A stretch of 64,000 nt of DNA from Haladaptatus cibarius D43 (GCF_000710615.1 NZ_JDTH01000002.1:1728082-1792081), one strand, 5' to 3'. Numbered from the stretch's first letter, positions 1-8,268 are shown. Translations and numbers: made by a program. Notes: generated from the letters alone by a model not told the origin.

Positions 1-1549
1 TTTCGAACGGTGCATCCTCTGCGTCCGGCGAGATGTACCGCAGGAAGTACCACGAGGAGTCAACGAAGGTGTCCATCGTGTCCGTCTCGCGGACGGCGTC
101 CGCGCCACATTCGGGACACTCGACGTGTTTCCACTCTTCTGCGGCGTCAAGCGGGTTCCCCGTCGTGTTGATGAACTCCGGCAGTTCGACCGGCAGGTCT
201 TCCTCGGGAACCATGACCGGGCCACAGTCGTCGCAGTGAATCGCGGGAATCGGCGTTCCCCAGTATCGCTGTCGGGAGATGAGCCAATCGCGCAGGCGGT
301 ACTGCGTGTGGAATCGTGCGGAGTCGATGTCCGCGGTCAGCAATTCGCGGGCCTCCTCGCTTTTCAGTCCGGAATAGTCCCCGCTGTTCACCAAGACGCC
401 GTCCTCGGTGTACGCACCCTCGCTCACATCGGGTGCTTCGGGGTCGGATTCGCCGTTTTTCGACTTGCCTTCCTCCGGTTCGGGGGCAATGACGGGCGTA
501 ATTTCGACGCCCATCTTCGAGGCGAATACGTGGTCGCGGTCGTCGTGTCCGGGGACGCCCATCAGCGCGCCCGTCCCGACATCCGAGAGGACGAAGTCCG
601 CGACGAACACCGGGATTTCGTCGCCGTTTGCGGGATTCGTCGCGGTCAGACCGGTTTCGACGCCGTTCGGTTCGTCTCCGTCCGGGTCGGCCTCTTCCTC
701 GATGAATCGGCGAACGCTCTCGTCGTCCTCGGCCACCGCCTGCGAGATTGGATGGTCGGGAGCCAGCGCGAAGAACGCCGCGCCAAAAATCGTGTCCACG
801 CGGGTCGTAAACGCTTCCACGGGGCCGTGATCTTCAATGGAGAACTCCAGCGTGGTTCCTTCCTGTCGGCCAATCCAATTGCGTTGCATCTGGCGAACGC
901 TGTTCGGCCAGCCCTTTAACTCGTCTATCGCTTCGAGCAGTTCGTCTGCGTACTCCGTGATGGCTAGCGTCCACTGGTCTAACTCGCGTTGCTCGACTAT
1001 CGTCCCGCAACGCCAGCAGTGTTCGTCCTCGCCTTCGACCTGTTCGTCCGCCAGCACGGTTTCACAGGAAGGACACCAGTTCACTTCGGCGGCGCGTCGG
1101 TCTACGAGACCTTCGTCGTGGAACTGCTGGAACAACCATTGGTTCCACTGGTAGTATTCCGGCGTGCAGGTCGTCACCTCGCGCTCCCAGTCGTAGCCGA
1201 ACCCCATCGACTTCATCTGGTCGCGCATCGTGTCGATGCAGTCCATCGTCCACTCACGGGGGTCGGTGTCGCGCTCCTTCGCGGCGTTTTCTGCGGGAAG
1301 GCCAAAGGAGTCCCACCCCATCGGATGCAGTACGTCGTCCCCCTGCATCCGGCGGTATCGGGCGTAGGAATCAGTTATCGTGTAGTTTCGGACGTGGCCC
1401 ATGTGGAGCTTTCCGGACGGGTACGGAAACATTCCCAAGACATAGGTAGGGTGCTCCGCGTCGTCCGGCGTCCGATAGGCATCCTCCTCGGCCCACGCCG
1501 TTTGCCAGCGCTGTTCGATAGTCGCATGGTCGTATCCCTCCTCAGACAT
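1..1549 (-). CDS. leuS: leucyl-tRNA synthetase, N-terminal part (gene runs off the left edge)
   Basis: Charges tRNA-Leu with leucine in the cytosol. The visible 516 codons start at ATG 1549 and are open to the window edge, so about the last 40% of the enzyme, including the KMSKS loop, lies outside. The class I signature HMGH is at residues 49-52 after FPYPSGKL. It is followed by a zinc-binding stretch with CPSC and CWRC pairs (around residues 155-182) and the CP1 editing domain with [10 protein letters not shown] and [10 protein letters not shown]. Catalytic-core text such as [16 protein letters not shown] and [19 protein letters not shown] follows. Nothing suggests disruption. Confidence 0.97.
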   Translation of the reverse strand, partial: MSEEGYDHATIEQRWQTAWAEEDAYRTPDDAEHPTYVLGMFPYPSGKLHMGHVRNYTITDSYARYRRMQGDDVLHPMGWDSFGLPAENAAKERDTDPREWTMDCIDTMRDQMKSMGFGYDWEREVTTCTPEYYQWNQWLFQQFHDEGLVDRRAAEVNWCPSCETVLADEQVEGEDEHCWRCGTIVEQRELDQWTLAITEYADELLEAIDELKGWPNSVRQMQRNWIGRQEGTTLEFSIEDHGPVEAFTTRVDTIFGAAFFALAPDHPISQAVAEDDESVRRFIEEEADPDGDEPNGVETGLTATNPANGDEIPVFVADFVLSDVGTGALMGVPGHDDRDHVFASKMGVEITPVIAPEPEEGKSKNGESDPEAPDVSEGAYTEDGVLVNSGDYSGLKSEEARELLTADIDSARFHTQYRLRDWLISRQRYWGTPIPAIHCDDCGPVMVPEEDLPVELPEFINTTGNPLDAAEEWKHVECPECGADAVRETDTMDTFVDSSWYFLRYISPDAEDAPFE

Positions 1550-1734
1550 GTGTTCGTCTACTTGATATAGCGTTCAGTGTCTTCTAAGTGTTGCTATCAA
1601 ACTCATGGACGTGCGGGCGTTATTCGGCAGAGAAGCGTCTCCTACGGCACGTTGCGGACAGAACCGGAAACAACACGAAACGCCGGACGTTTTTGACACT
1701 GCTCCGTGACGGTGGACGTAACGGATTCCGTATC

Positions 1735-2745
1735 ATGGACGATTCGACACACACCACTGATTATTTCCTCGGACTCATCGAGCAGAACAGCCACGACGAG
1801 GCGAGAGAGTATGTACAACGAGTCGAAACGGCACCGACCGAGGAGCGAAAAGCGACGGTACAGGCGCTCCGTTCGCTCGCGGACGACGACCCATCCGCAT
1901 TGAAACCGCTCGTCCCGACGCTTTCAGAGTTTCTCACTGACGACGAGCGGTCGGTTCGCCTGACCACGGCGAAACTGCTCGTCGCTATCGCCGAAACCGA
2001 ACCGGACGCTGTCGTTCCGGTGGTGTCTACACTCGGTGAACGGCTTGCCGACGACGAGGAGTTCTACTACGTTCGCGCTCGCTCCGCGGAGGCGCTCGGC
2101 TACGTCGCACGCGAGCATCCCGAGACAGTTGCATCCCCAGCAGTCGTGGCGGACTTGCACGTCGGACTGTCGTTCGACGAATCGGCGGTAAAGAAGAAGT
2201 TGGCGAAAGCACTCGAACACATCGCGCTGGGCGACCCGACTCGGCTGAAACATCAGGTATCGACCCTCGCAACCCACCTCGATGACGAAAGCGAACTCGT
2301 TCGGTATCACCTCTGTACGGTGGTCGTGGTCGTCGGGTGCGAGTCTCCCGAATCAGTCGCTGACGCGACTGATTCGCTCGTGGCGCAATTGGACGACGAA
2401 AGCGCCCACGTCCGCGGACGGGCCGTCGAAGCACTCGGCGTACTCGCCCGTGCAGATACCGAAAAAGATTCGCTTCCAGCGTCGTTTTTCGAGGAGTTCG
2501 AAGAACGGCAGGAAGATGACGAACCGTTCACCCGTCACCGAGAGCGGTTCGCCCTCGGAGCGATCAACGAGGTGGCTACGGCCGATGAAAAAGGAGACGG
2601 GATAGGAACGGTCGAAGGAGTTCGTGCGACGACCAGCGACGCGGTTGCCGAAATCACCGCGTCGGACGACGAGTGTCCCCACTGCGGACTTGCACTTCCG
2701 GAACAGTCCCCGCCGATGTGTCCACGTTGCGGCGGGCCGCACTGA
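1735..2745 (+). CDS. HEAT-repeat protein with C-terminal zinc ribbon
   Basis: A 336-residue protein made of HEAT-like helical repeats, each carrying a D-DES-VR-core (for example LDDESELVRYHLC and LDDESAHVRGRAVEALG). It ends in a two-knuckle zinc ribbon with CPHC and CPRC. Such proteins act as scaffolds for protein-protein contacts; no catalytic motif is visible. The reading frame is open upstream to 1588, but ATG 1735 starts the acidic haloarchaeal-type sequence MDDSTHTTDYF, and the upstream part reads as non-coding. It is divergent from leuS and followed by the iron-regulated promoter of the next gene. The binding partner is unknown. Confidence 0.85.
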   Translation: MDDSTHTTDYFLGLIEQNSHDEAREYVQRVETAPTEERKATVQALRSLADDDPSALKPLVPTLSEFLTDDERSVRLTTAKLLVAIAETEPDAVVPVVSTLGERLADDEEFYYVRARSAEALGYVAREHPETVASPAVVADLHVGLSFDESAVKKKLAKALEHIALGDPTRLKHQVSTLATHLDDESELVRYHLCTVVVVVGCESPESVADATDSLVAQLDDESAHVRGRAVEALGVLARADTEKDSLPASFFEEFEERQEDDEPFTRHRERFALGAINEVATADEKGDGIGTVEGVRATTSDAVAEITASDDECPHCGLALPEQSPPMCPRCGGPH

Positions 2746-2753
2746 GCGATTTG

Positions 2754-2773
2754 TTTTTAGGCAAGCCTAAAAA
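2754..2773. promoter_or_regulatory. putative DtxR/Idr-type iron operator, upstream copy
   Basis: The sequence TTTTTAGGCAAGCCTAAAAA is a perfect 9-bp inverted repeat around a 2-nt centre, and its core TTAGGCnnGCCTAA resembles the operator of DtxR-family iron regulators. It lies 39-58 nt before the start codon of an iron-siderophore binding protein, just upstream of the TATA-like box. Regulation by an Idr/SirR-like protein is inferred from the match and the target gene. Confidence 0.8.
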
Positions 2774-2782
2774 TCGAAGCAG

Positions 2783-2789
2783 TTATTAT
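2783..2789 (+). promoter_or_regulatory. TATA-like box of the iron-binding-protein gene
   Basis: TTATTAT sits 23-29 nt before ATG 2812, the spacing expected for a leaderless haloarchaeal transcript starting at or next to the ATG. The two palindromic operators flank it, one on each side. Confidence 0.55.
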
Positions 2790-2791
2790 GT

Positions 2792-2807
2792 TTTAGGCGA
2801 GCCTAAA
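2792..2807. promoter_or_regulatory. putative DtxR/Idr-type iron operator, downstream copy
   Basis: TTTAGGCGAGCCTAAA is a perfect 7-bp inverted repeat with a 2-nt centre and the same core as the copy at 2754-2773. It sits between the TATA-like box and ATG 2812, so a bound repressor would block polymerase entry or start-site melting. Centre-to-centre distance between the two copies is about 36 bp, between three and four helical turns. Confidence 0.8.
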
Positions 2808-2811
2808 TCAC

Positions 2812-4011
2812 ATGGTCAGAGACACCATAAACCACGAAGCGCCGACACGCAGGGAGTACGTCAAGTACGGCGGTGCGGTACTCGGCGGAAGTTTTCTTGC
2901 CGGGTGTACGAGCGACTCAGGGACGGAGGCAACATCGGCGACAACCGACACGGCGGCCTCGAACGACCAATCTGAAACTGGTCGGGACGCTTCTCACGCG
3001 GTTTCCATGGAACCAGTCGGCCGGGTCACGTTCGATTCGGTTCCCAAACAGTGGGTCGCATACGGCGGCGGCTACGCCGACATGGGCGTCGCGCTCGGCA
3101 AAGCGGACGGTATGACCGGCATCGGCGGCGTAGACCGCTATTACACCGCCGTGTACGACGAACTTCCCGGTGTGAGCGTCAACCGCCAGACGCTCGAAAA
3201 CAACGACTTGGGCGAGGCTGGCATGTCCAAGGAGATGTTCTACGAACTCGACAACGACGTCCACGTCATGGATCCGCAGATGCTCGTCAACTGGTTCGAT
3301 TGGAGCGAAACGGACGTCGAAGAAATCACGACGAACGTCGGCCCGTTCGTCGGCAACCTAATTTTCCGACGGGAAGACGACTGGCACGATTACCGATACT
3401 ACACCCTCTACGAAGCATTCGAGAAAATCGCACAACTGTTCGGAGAAGGGGGACGGTATCGAGCGTTCAAAACGCTTCACGACGAGTTCATTGCAGACAT
3501 CCAAAGCCAACTTCCGCCAAAAGACGACCGACCAAACGTCTTGCTCGTCTACGAAGGAAGCAATGAACCGGAGAAGTTCTCGCCGTATCGCCTCAACGAC
3601 AAGGGAACGAGCAAGAAACAGTGGCGCGACCTCGGCGTCACCGACGCGCTCGGAAGCACCGGTATCGATGGTATCAGCACCACAGACCGCGGGCGAATCG
3701 ATTACGAGACGATGCTGGAAATCGACCCCGACGTGATACTCCTGCGCGCCCACGAGCGACAGTCCGCCACCGAGTTCCGAAACACGGTTCTCGAATTTAT
3801 GCGAAACCATCCGGTTGCGAGTCGGTTGACAGCCGTGAAAAACGGCCGCGTCTACCGCGGCGGCTCCCTCTATCAAGGGCCGATTCACAACCTCTTTCTG
3901 ACCGAACGGGGAGCAAAGCAGTTGTATCCCGAGGTTTTCGGGGAAGTGACGGAAGACAACCAGCTATTCGACCGCCAACGGGTTGCAGACATCGTGAACG
4001 GGGAGTTCTGA
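2812..4011 (+). CDS. iron-siderophore ABC transporter substrate-binding lipoprotein
   Basis: Binds a ferric siderophore or similar iron chelate outside the cell and delivers it to an ABC permease. The 399-residue product starts with a Tat-type signal (RREYVKYGG) ending in the lipobox LAGC, so it is probably lipid-anchored. A Ser/Thr-rich linker follows, then a periplasmic-binding-protein (PF01497-like) fold with GRVTFDSVPKQWV, the long connecting helix near residues 200-240, and the C-terminal text DPDVILLRAH and VKNGRVYRGG. No permease or ATPase gene is adjacent, so partners must be encoded elsewhere. Two palindromic operators and a TATA box directly precede it, indicating repression by iron. 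A hairpin terminator follows. Confidence 0.9.
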   Translation: MVRDTINHEAPTRREYVKYGGAVLGGSFLAGCTSDSGTEATSATTDTAASNDQSETGRDASHAVSMEPVGRVTFDSVPKQWVAYGGGYADMGVALGKADGMTGIGGVDRYYTAVYDELPGVSVNRQTLENNDLGEAGMSKEMFYELDNDVHVMDPQMLVNWFDWSETDVEEITTNVGPFVGNLIFRREDDWHDYRYYTLYEAFEKIAQLFGEGGRYRAFKTLHDEFIADIQSQLPPKDDRPNVLLVYEGSNEPEKFSPYRLNDKGTSKKQWRDLGVTDALGSTGIDGISTTDRGRIDYETMLEIDPDVILLRAHERQSATEFRNTVLEFMRNHPVASRLTAVKNGRVYRGGSLYQGPIHNLFLTERGAKQLYPEVFGEVTEDNQLFDRQRVADIVNGEF

Positions 4012-4034
4012 GAAGAGACAGCAGGTACGGTCGC

Positions 4035-4069
4035 GGGTCGATTCCAGGGCGGAATCGACCCTCGTTTTT
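4035..4069 (+). terminator. hairpin terminator after the iron-binding-protein gene
   Basis: An 11-bp perfect stem (GGGTCGATTCC pairing with GGAATCGACCC, loop AGGGC) is followed four bases later by a run of five T. It lies 24 nt after the stop codon at 4011, as expected for termination of that transcript. Confidence 0.6.
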
Positions 4070-4144
4070 CCATCATGCGTTTGTAGACAATATTCTCGAA
4101 TCGGTGGACAGCATCCTGTTGCTCACGAATGTAGTTCGGTAGAA

Positions 4145-4159
4145 ATGGGCCCTATCGGA
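4145..4159. repeat. direct repeat, distal attachment-site copy
   Basis: ATGGGCCCTATCGGA is identical to 6456-6470, which is the 3' end of a tRNA with anticodon CAU plus its discriminator base. The copy here stands alone with no tRNA around it. A tRNA 3'-end duplication bounding a foreign-looking segment is the classic footprint of tyrosine-recombinase integration. Confidence 0.75.
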
Positions 4160-4375
4160 GCGTATTCAAAATATTCGGGATTTGCAGATATCTGTTTATA
4201 GGTACATAGGTATCTGAAACGGGCTATATAAAGAAGTGGGATTCATATTAAATATCATAGATCACATATTACCTACTAGAGAATATAATCATCGAGTATA
4301 TGAATATTGATGTGGATATTTACGATATAATATTATTATGGCAAAAGACATCGGAGATGGAGTTTTCAGCACCAC
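4160..4375. other. AT-rich non-coding stretch inside the element
   Basis: Very AT-rich sequence with many TATA-like words (for example around 4190-4210, 4250-4290 and 4320-4337). No credible ORF, tRNA or long inverted repeat was seen. It may hold promoters or an inactive replication or recombination region, but nothing specific can be supported. Confidence 0.5.
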
Positions 4376-4771
4376 CTATGGTGCAACGAATGCATCTCCA
4401 TAAAGTGGAATCATGGAGAGAAGAACCAGGATTGCACCGATAAGTGCAACTGCACCGGCTGCACGTCGGAGTCTGGACAGAGGAGTGGATAGGGACGTAA
4501 CGATGACGTATCCAGCAAGGACGATTACGATGGCTTGTAGGGTAAATTCAGCGTACGATGCGTAGAGTCCGAATTCTCCGGAACTAAAGATTAACACCAC
4601 TAGAGCACCCGAGAGGAATGTCGCTGTCCCTGCTACTGCGGTGGTCACGGTTCTGAAACCAACAGCCCTCGCGACAGTCACAGTCAAAATCACGTTGAGA
4701 GTGATTCTCACAGCGATAAGTGCAGCAAGGCCTAAAGGATTTGACACAGTTGGGAAGAGCCACTCCAACAT
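4376..4771 (-). CDS. small multi-pass membrane protein, unknown function
   Basis: A 131-residue protein from ATG 4771 with about four hydrophobic segments: ALIAVRITLNVILTVTVA near residues 17-34, TVTTAVAGTATFLSGALVVLIF at 41-62, FTLQAIVIVLAGYVIVTSL at about 76-94 and AAGAVALIGAILVLLSMIPL at about 104-123. A basic loop RLRRAA precedes the last segment, and there are few charged residues. I do not recognise a family. It lies inside the tRNA-bounded element, where small membrane proteins are common cargo. Intact reading frame and membrane topology support it as a real gene. Confidence 0.6.
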   Translation of the reverse strand: MLEWLFPTVSNPLGLAALIAVRITLNVILTVTVARAVGFRTVTTAVAGTATFLSGALVVLIFSSGEFGLYASYAEFTLQAIVIVLAGYVIVTSLSTPLSRLRRAAGAVALIGAILVLLSMIPLYGDAFVAP

Positions 4772-4885
4772 CTATGCGTATACTCCTTTGGAAGTACCTG
4801 TAGGCATCTTATTCTGCAATTTAGTCTCTCCTTTGGTGAATTTTACGTTATTCATATACTATACTTCTTAGTTTAGACTTTCCAT

Positions 4886-5831
4886 TCAAAATATGACTCC
4901 AAGCTTTCCGTTCGAAGATGGGTATGTCCCACCATTCCCGACATCTCGGTTCAGTGATGGACAAGCGATATCTTCCCATGTGCTGACGACTTCGCGGCGA
5001 GAATCTGCGAATCGCCACTGTTCATTACCGGGTACCCAACCGTGATCAGCAGGATCTCGGTGGAAAGCTCCGACTACCTCATAACCACCATAATAGTCGC
5101 TAGGGATATTATACAGTCGACCGTGCCACTGTTCCCCAACAACTAGACCACCCTCTTTCTTGCCATGTTTGTCTTCCTCCTTCGTTACGTAGCCATTGCT
5201 CGTATCGTACCCGATGTGTTTTGAGGTAGAGAGCCAGTAAATACTTCCCCAACCATTATTATTCATTTGCTGCTTGATATCCTTAGCATCCTTACCCAAA
5301 TTATACCACGCGACGTTGATTGGTGCAGTTCTCTCGTTAATCGACCCCGATTTGTATGTATAGAGAGGCCATTGTAAGTTCCTGGCCCATCAGGGTCAAT
5401 GATGCCCTGAGATGTCACGCCATCCTTCGACATCTGTTCTTTTTCCTGCTTTTCAGCACGCATATGTTGCTCAACAGTACCAAGTACCGCATCATCAGCG
5501 TATTCAACTGTAAATGCTCGATCTGGATTTCGGTACTGTTCTGGGATCGATTCACGAGGGAGAACTTCAGTTTCGAAACTAACCTTGCGACTGCCACCGT
5601 TTCGAGATTTTATATCAGAAGTATTAAATGCTCTCTACGCACAAACCCGTTGCTTTCTGAGTCCGGTGTGAAGTGGTATTTTCGCGTTCCGGACACATGT
5701 GCGGGGAGTTCCGATTTTGTATTGGTTCCCTTTTTACCAAGAACCGTCCCAGAGGCCATTGTCACTCCAATACCAGTAGCCACTGTTTTCATCGCACTTC
5801 TTCTAGTCATATCTTCTGGATTTTCATCCAT
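4886..5831 (-). pseudogene. Tat-exported protein broken by two frameshifts
   Basis: Read from ATG 5831, the frame begins with a Tat signal (MTRRSAMKTVATG, then a hydrophobic stretch and GTVLGKK). It is lost near 5631-5636, resumes in another frame (NTSDIKSRNGGSRKVSFETE onward), is lost again near 5362-5367, and resumes in a third frame that runs to 4886 (ERTAPINVAWYNLG and GWGSIYWLSTSKH). Joined, these parts give a protein of roughly 310 residues with a coherent composition. Both breaks fall at a six-base AGAGAG/CTCTCT tract, and removing two bases at each restores the frame. No family is recognised. The gene is probably inactive cargo of the element; sequencing error cannot be excluded. Confidence 0.65.
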
Positions 5832-5940
5832 ACATGATTTCCAGAACGTAACTAACTTATATATTTTTTATACTATTGTTTTAAATATAATGCGAAATGA
5901 GAAGTACCGGTTCGGGTCGTTCATGACGTACCTCGAATCG

Positions 5941-5997
5941 ATTGAGACGGTTGAACTCAAGTCTCAATGGTAAAGTCACGCCGCTGAACTTTACCAT
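5941..5997. repeat. two adjacent perfect inverted repeats
   Basis: ATTGAGAC (5941-5948) pairs with GTCTCAAT (5961-5968), and the inner TTGA-AC-TCAA is itself palindromic. The next repeat, ATGGTAAAGT (5967-5976) with ACTTTACCAT (5988-5997), shares two bases with the first, so the two stems are partly mutually exclusive. The position is in the non-coding part of the element, about 60 nt before a short ORF. This could be an operator, an attenuator-like RNA or a recombinase site. Confidence 0.6.
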
Positions 5998-6056
5998 CGG
6001 GTGGTAGATTTGGTGTCAGAAGTTCGAATACCCGTGATATCGTTGAGCGGCGGTTC

Positions 6057-6353
6057 GTGAAGACGACAAAAGCATCATCGATATTGGTAAAGAATCGTCA
6101 AATACAAGCAGAGACAACCCCCGGGAAGGAATCACGAACCGATGCGGTCACTCGGCGAGATTGGTGTACTCTCATCTTCGGCAGCCAACAGATGACGCAA
6201 AGTATTCGATTCCAGAATGTTGTCTTGCATAAGTATGGCCGAATCATCGATTACGACACTATTTACAATGCGTTGAAAAATATCGAGCGCTACCAGACGT
6301 TCGTCGTTGAAATGCGTGACTATCTCGATTCCATAGGAGCGTTCAACAATTGA
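6057..6353 (+). CDS. doubtful short ORF in the element, unknown function
   Basis: A 98-codon frame from GTG 6057. The frame is open upstream to about 5988 (SGGRFGVRSSNTRDIVERRF), so the gene may have been longer and lost its start: a stop codon lies just before, at 5985. The C-terminal half (YDTIYNALKNIERYQTFVVEMRDYL) looks like helical protein. No family is recognised; a truncated DNA-binding protein is possible. It lies next to the attachment site in the tRNA. Low confidence that it is expressed. Confidence 0.3.
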   Translation: MKTTKASSILVKNRQIQAETTPGKESRTDAVTRRDWCTLIFGSQQMTQSIRFQNVVLHKYGRIIDYDTIYNALKNIERYQTFVVEMRDYLDSIGAFNN

Positions 6354-6455
6354 GAGCACCGACACACTAACTGTATCAATCATCCAAGAGTGAAAATAAC
6401 CGCTACAGACGCTTACGGACGCGAAGCCGTTGGCTCAGAATCAACCAAAATCTGG

Positions 6456-6470
6456 ATGGGCCCTATCGGA
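6456..6470. repeat. direct repeat, attachment-site copy within the tRNA 3' end
   Basis: ATGGGCCCTATCGGA covers the discriminator base, the 3' half of the acceptor stem and part of the T stem of the minus-strand tRNA. It is identical to 4145-4159. Because it restores the tRNA 3' end, integration leaves the tRNA functional. Confidence 0.75.
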
Positions 6471-6531
6471 TTCGAACCAATGACCACCCGGTTATGAGCC
6501 GAGCGCTCTAACCAGACTGAGCTAAGGGCCC
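6457..6531 (-). tRNA. tRNA with anticodon CAU (elongator Met or Ile2)
   Basis: The full cloverleaf folds: acceptor GGGCCCT/AGGGCCC, D stem GCTC/GAGC, anticodon stem CTCGG/CCGGG with loop CTCATAA (anticodon CAT at 6496-6494), T arm ATTGG-TTCGAAT-CCGAT, and discriminator A at 6457. The G1-C72 pair excludes the usual archaeal initiator (A1-U72). Whether it is elongator Met or Ile2, whose C34 is modified to agmatidine by TiaS, cannot be settled from the sequence alone. Its 3' end is used as the integration site of the adjacent element. Confidence 0.92.
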
Positions 6532-6635
6532 TGTCGGCTATCGGTAATCTGTGACGCCTCTTTAACGTACCGGGTTTTGTGCGGATACCGGCAGAGAACA
6601 CAGCAACCACTCACCAAACAGTGAATCGAGAGAAG

Positions 6636-6708
6636 CGCCGCCGCCAGGGCTCGAACCTGGGACAACCTGGGTAACAACCAGGTGCTCTACCAACTGAGCT
6701 ACGGCGGC
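6636..6708 (-). tRNA. tRNA-Asn (GUU)
   Basis: The cloverleaf is complete: acceptor GCCGCCG/CGGCGGC, D stem GCTC/GAGC, anticodon stem CCTGG/CCAGG with loop TTGTTAC giving anticodon GTT, T arm CCAGG-TTCGAGC-CCTGG, and discriminator G at 6636. It lies about 105 nt upstream of the CAU tRNA on the same strand and is divergent from the CCA enzyme gene. The CCA end is not encoded. Confidence 0.95.
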
Positions 6709-6810
6709 TTCCGACTGCATTTCCACATAGACGGAGTTCTTTGATAGGGCTTTCGTTTTCGGCCAGTAGCATCGATACGCTTTCACGCATTCGTGGAAAA
6801 CCATCCCACG

Positions 6811-8160
6811 ATGGAACGCTTCGAGCAGGTCGTCGCGGAAGTCCGCAAGCAAGTCGAGCCGGACGGCGACGAGCGCGAACGGCTTCAGCAGGTCGCCCGG
6901 TCGTTGGCCGAACGAGCGGAAAACGCGATCGCCGACCTGCCGGTCGAGGCCGACGTGATACAGGTGGGAAGCACCGCCCGCGGAACGTGGACGAGCGGCG
7001 ACCGAGATATCGACCTGTTCGTTCGATTTCCGCCGGAACTCGACCGCGAGACGCTGGAATCGTACGGACTGCAAATCGGCCACGAAGTCCTGCCGGGGGG
7101 TCACGAGGAGTTCGCGGAACATCCCTACGTCAAGGGTGAATTCGAGGGGTTCGACGTTGACCTCGTTCCCTGCTATCGCGTCGAATCGGCGACGAAAATC
7201 CAGTCGGCGGTTGACCGCACGCCGTTTCACACCCAATACCTCGAAGCGCGATTGGACGACGAACTGGCGGGCGAAGTCCTGCTGTTCAAGCAGTTTTTGA
7301 AAGGAATCGGGGCATACGGAAGCGACCTCCGCACGGAGGGGTTTTCAGGCTATCTGGCAGAACTGCTCGTCCTCGAATACGGCGGTTTTCGGGCATTGCT
7401 CGAAGCGGTCGCGGACTGGCACCCGCCAGTTCGCTTCGACCCGGAAGACCACGGCACGGAAACGTTCGGCGACCCGCTGGTGGTCATCGACCCGACTGAC
7501 CCGGAGCGTAACGTCGCCGCGGTTCTCTCGCCGGAGAATTTCGCCCGACTCCAGCATTATGCACGCGACTTGCTCGCCAATCCGCGCGAATCGCTCTTTT
7601 TCGCCGATTCTCCCGACCCACTCACGTCCAGCGAGGTGAGCGAGTTCGTTGCTGATCGCGGAACCACACCGGTTGCGATTCGATTCGATGCGCCGGACGT
7701 AGTCGAAGACCAACTGTATCCGCAACTACAGAAATCGCTTTCCGGGGTTGCTGACGCGCTTTCCCGCCGTGGATTCGAACTCCTTCGAGCGGACTTGTTC
7801 GCGGACGAAACCGCGGTGCTGTTTTTCGAACTGTCCGTGCCCGAGCGTCCGGCAATCGAGCGTCACGACGGCCCGCCGGTTCACGTCCGCGCGCACGCGA
7901 CCGGATTTTACGAGAAGTACGACGCCGACGATTCGTATGGCCCGTTCATCGACGGCGACCGCTACGCGGTCGAGCGAAAGCGGGAGTTCACGACGGCAAT
8001 CGGGTTTCTGGAGAGTGATTCGGTCTTCGACGCCGCACTCGGCGTCCACGTCGAGAAGACGATGCGACGCGGATACGAGGTGCTTTCCGGCGGCGAAATC
8101 GGAGAACTCGCCGAGGAGTTCGGACGTGAACTCGCGCGGTATTTCGCCCCGAAACCGTAA
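6811..8160 (+). CDS. cca: archaeal CCA-adding enzyme (tRNA nucleotidyltransferase, class I)
   Basis: Adds or repairs the CCA end of tRNAs using CTP and ATP. From ATG 6811 the product has 449 residues, the usual length for class I archaeal enzymes. The nucleotidyltransferase signature GSTARGTW followed by DRDIDLF is at about residues 53-70, with a third carboxylate in VDLVPCY near residue 115. The tRNA-binding middle domain (LLFKQFLKGIGAYGSDLRTEGFSG) and a C-terminal region with HVRAHATGFYEKY follow. A GTG at 6793 is in frame, but the ATG begins the typical sequence MERFEQVVAEVRKQV. It is divergent from two tRNA genes that need its activity. Confidence 0.95.
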   Translation: MERFEQVVAEVRKQVEPDGDERERLQQVARSLAERAENAIADLPVEADVIQVGSTARGTWTSGDRDIDLFVRFPPELDRETLESYGLQIGHEVLPGGHEEFAEHPYVKGEFEGFDVDLVPCYRVESATKIQSAVDRTPFHTQYLEARLDDELAGEVLLFKQFLKGIGAYGSDLRTEGFSGYLAELLVLEYGGFRALLEAVADWHPPVRFDPEDHGTETFGDPLVVIDPTDPERNVAAVLSPENFARLQHYARDLLANPRESLFFADSPDPLTSSEVSEFVADRGTTPVAIRFDAPDVVEDQLYPQLQKSLSGVADALSRRGFELLRADLFADETAVLFFELSVPERPAIERHDGPPVHVRAHATGFYEKYDADDSYGPFIDGDRYAVERKREFTTAIGFLESDSVFDAALGVHVEKTMRRGYEVLSGGEIGELAEEFGRELARYFAPKP

Positions 8161-8268
8161 TTGTGCGGAACGAGCCGGGAAACTTTCTACAATTTTCGAA
8201 GTTCAGACCAGTTTGGCATCTGTTTGACCATCAGGATTATATGGATGGTGTGCATTAGCATAGCATGT

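Larger units (their letters stand above)
4145..6470. mobile_element. cryptic 2.3-kb integrated element or remnant at a tRNA gene
   Basis: This segment is bounded by a 15-bp direct repeat (4145-4159 and 6456-6470), one copy being the 3' end of the minus-strand tRNA. The interior is markedly AT-rich compared with both flanks. It holds a small membrane protein, a frameshifted Tat-exported protein, strong inverted repeats and a doubtful short ORF. No integrase, replication or conjugation gene is recognisable, so it appears to be a decayed remnant, or a satellite needing an integrase in trans. Integration is inferred from the repeat, the tRNA location and the composition shift; the family of element is unknown. 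Confidence 0.65.

Noticed and set aside
125-919. Plus-strand frames across the left edge
   Set aside because: The minus strand encodes leucyl-tRNA synthetase with an intact HMGH motif through this region.
5356-5973. 205-codon plus-strand frame in the tRNA-bounded element
   Set aside because: It is antisense to the frameshifted Tat-signal gene, whose three parts join into a coherent protein.
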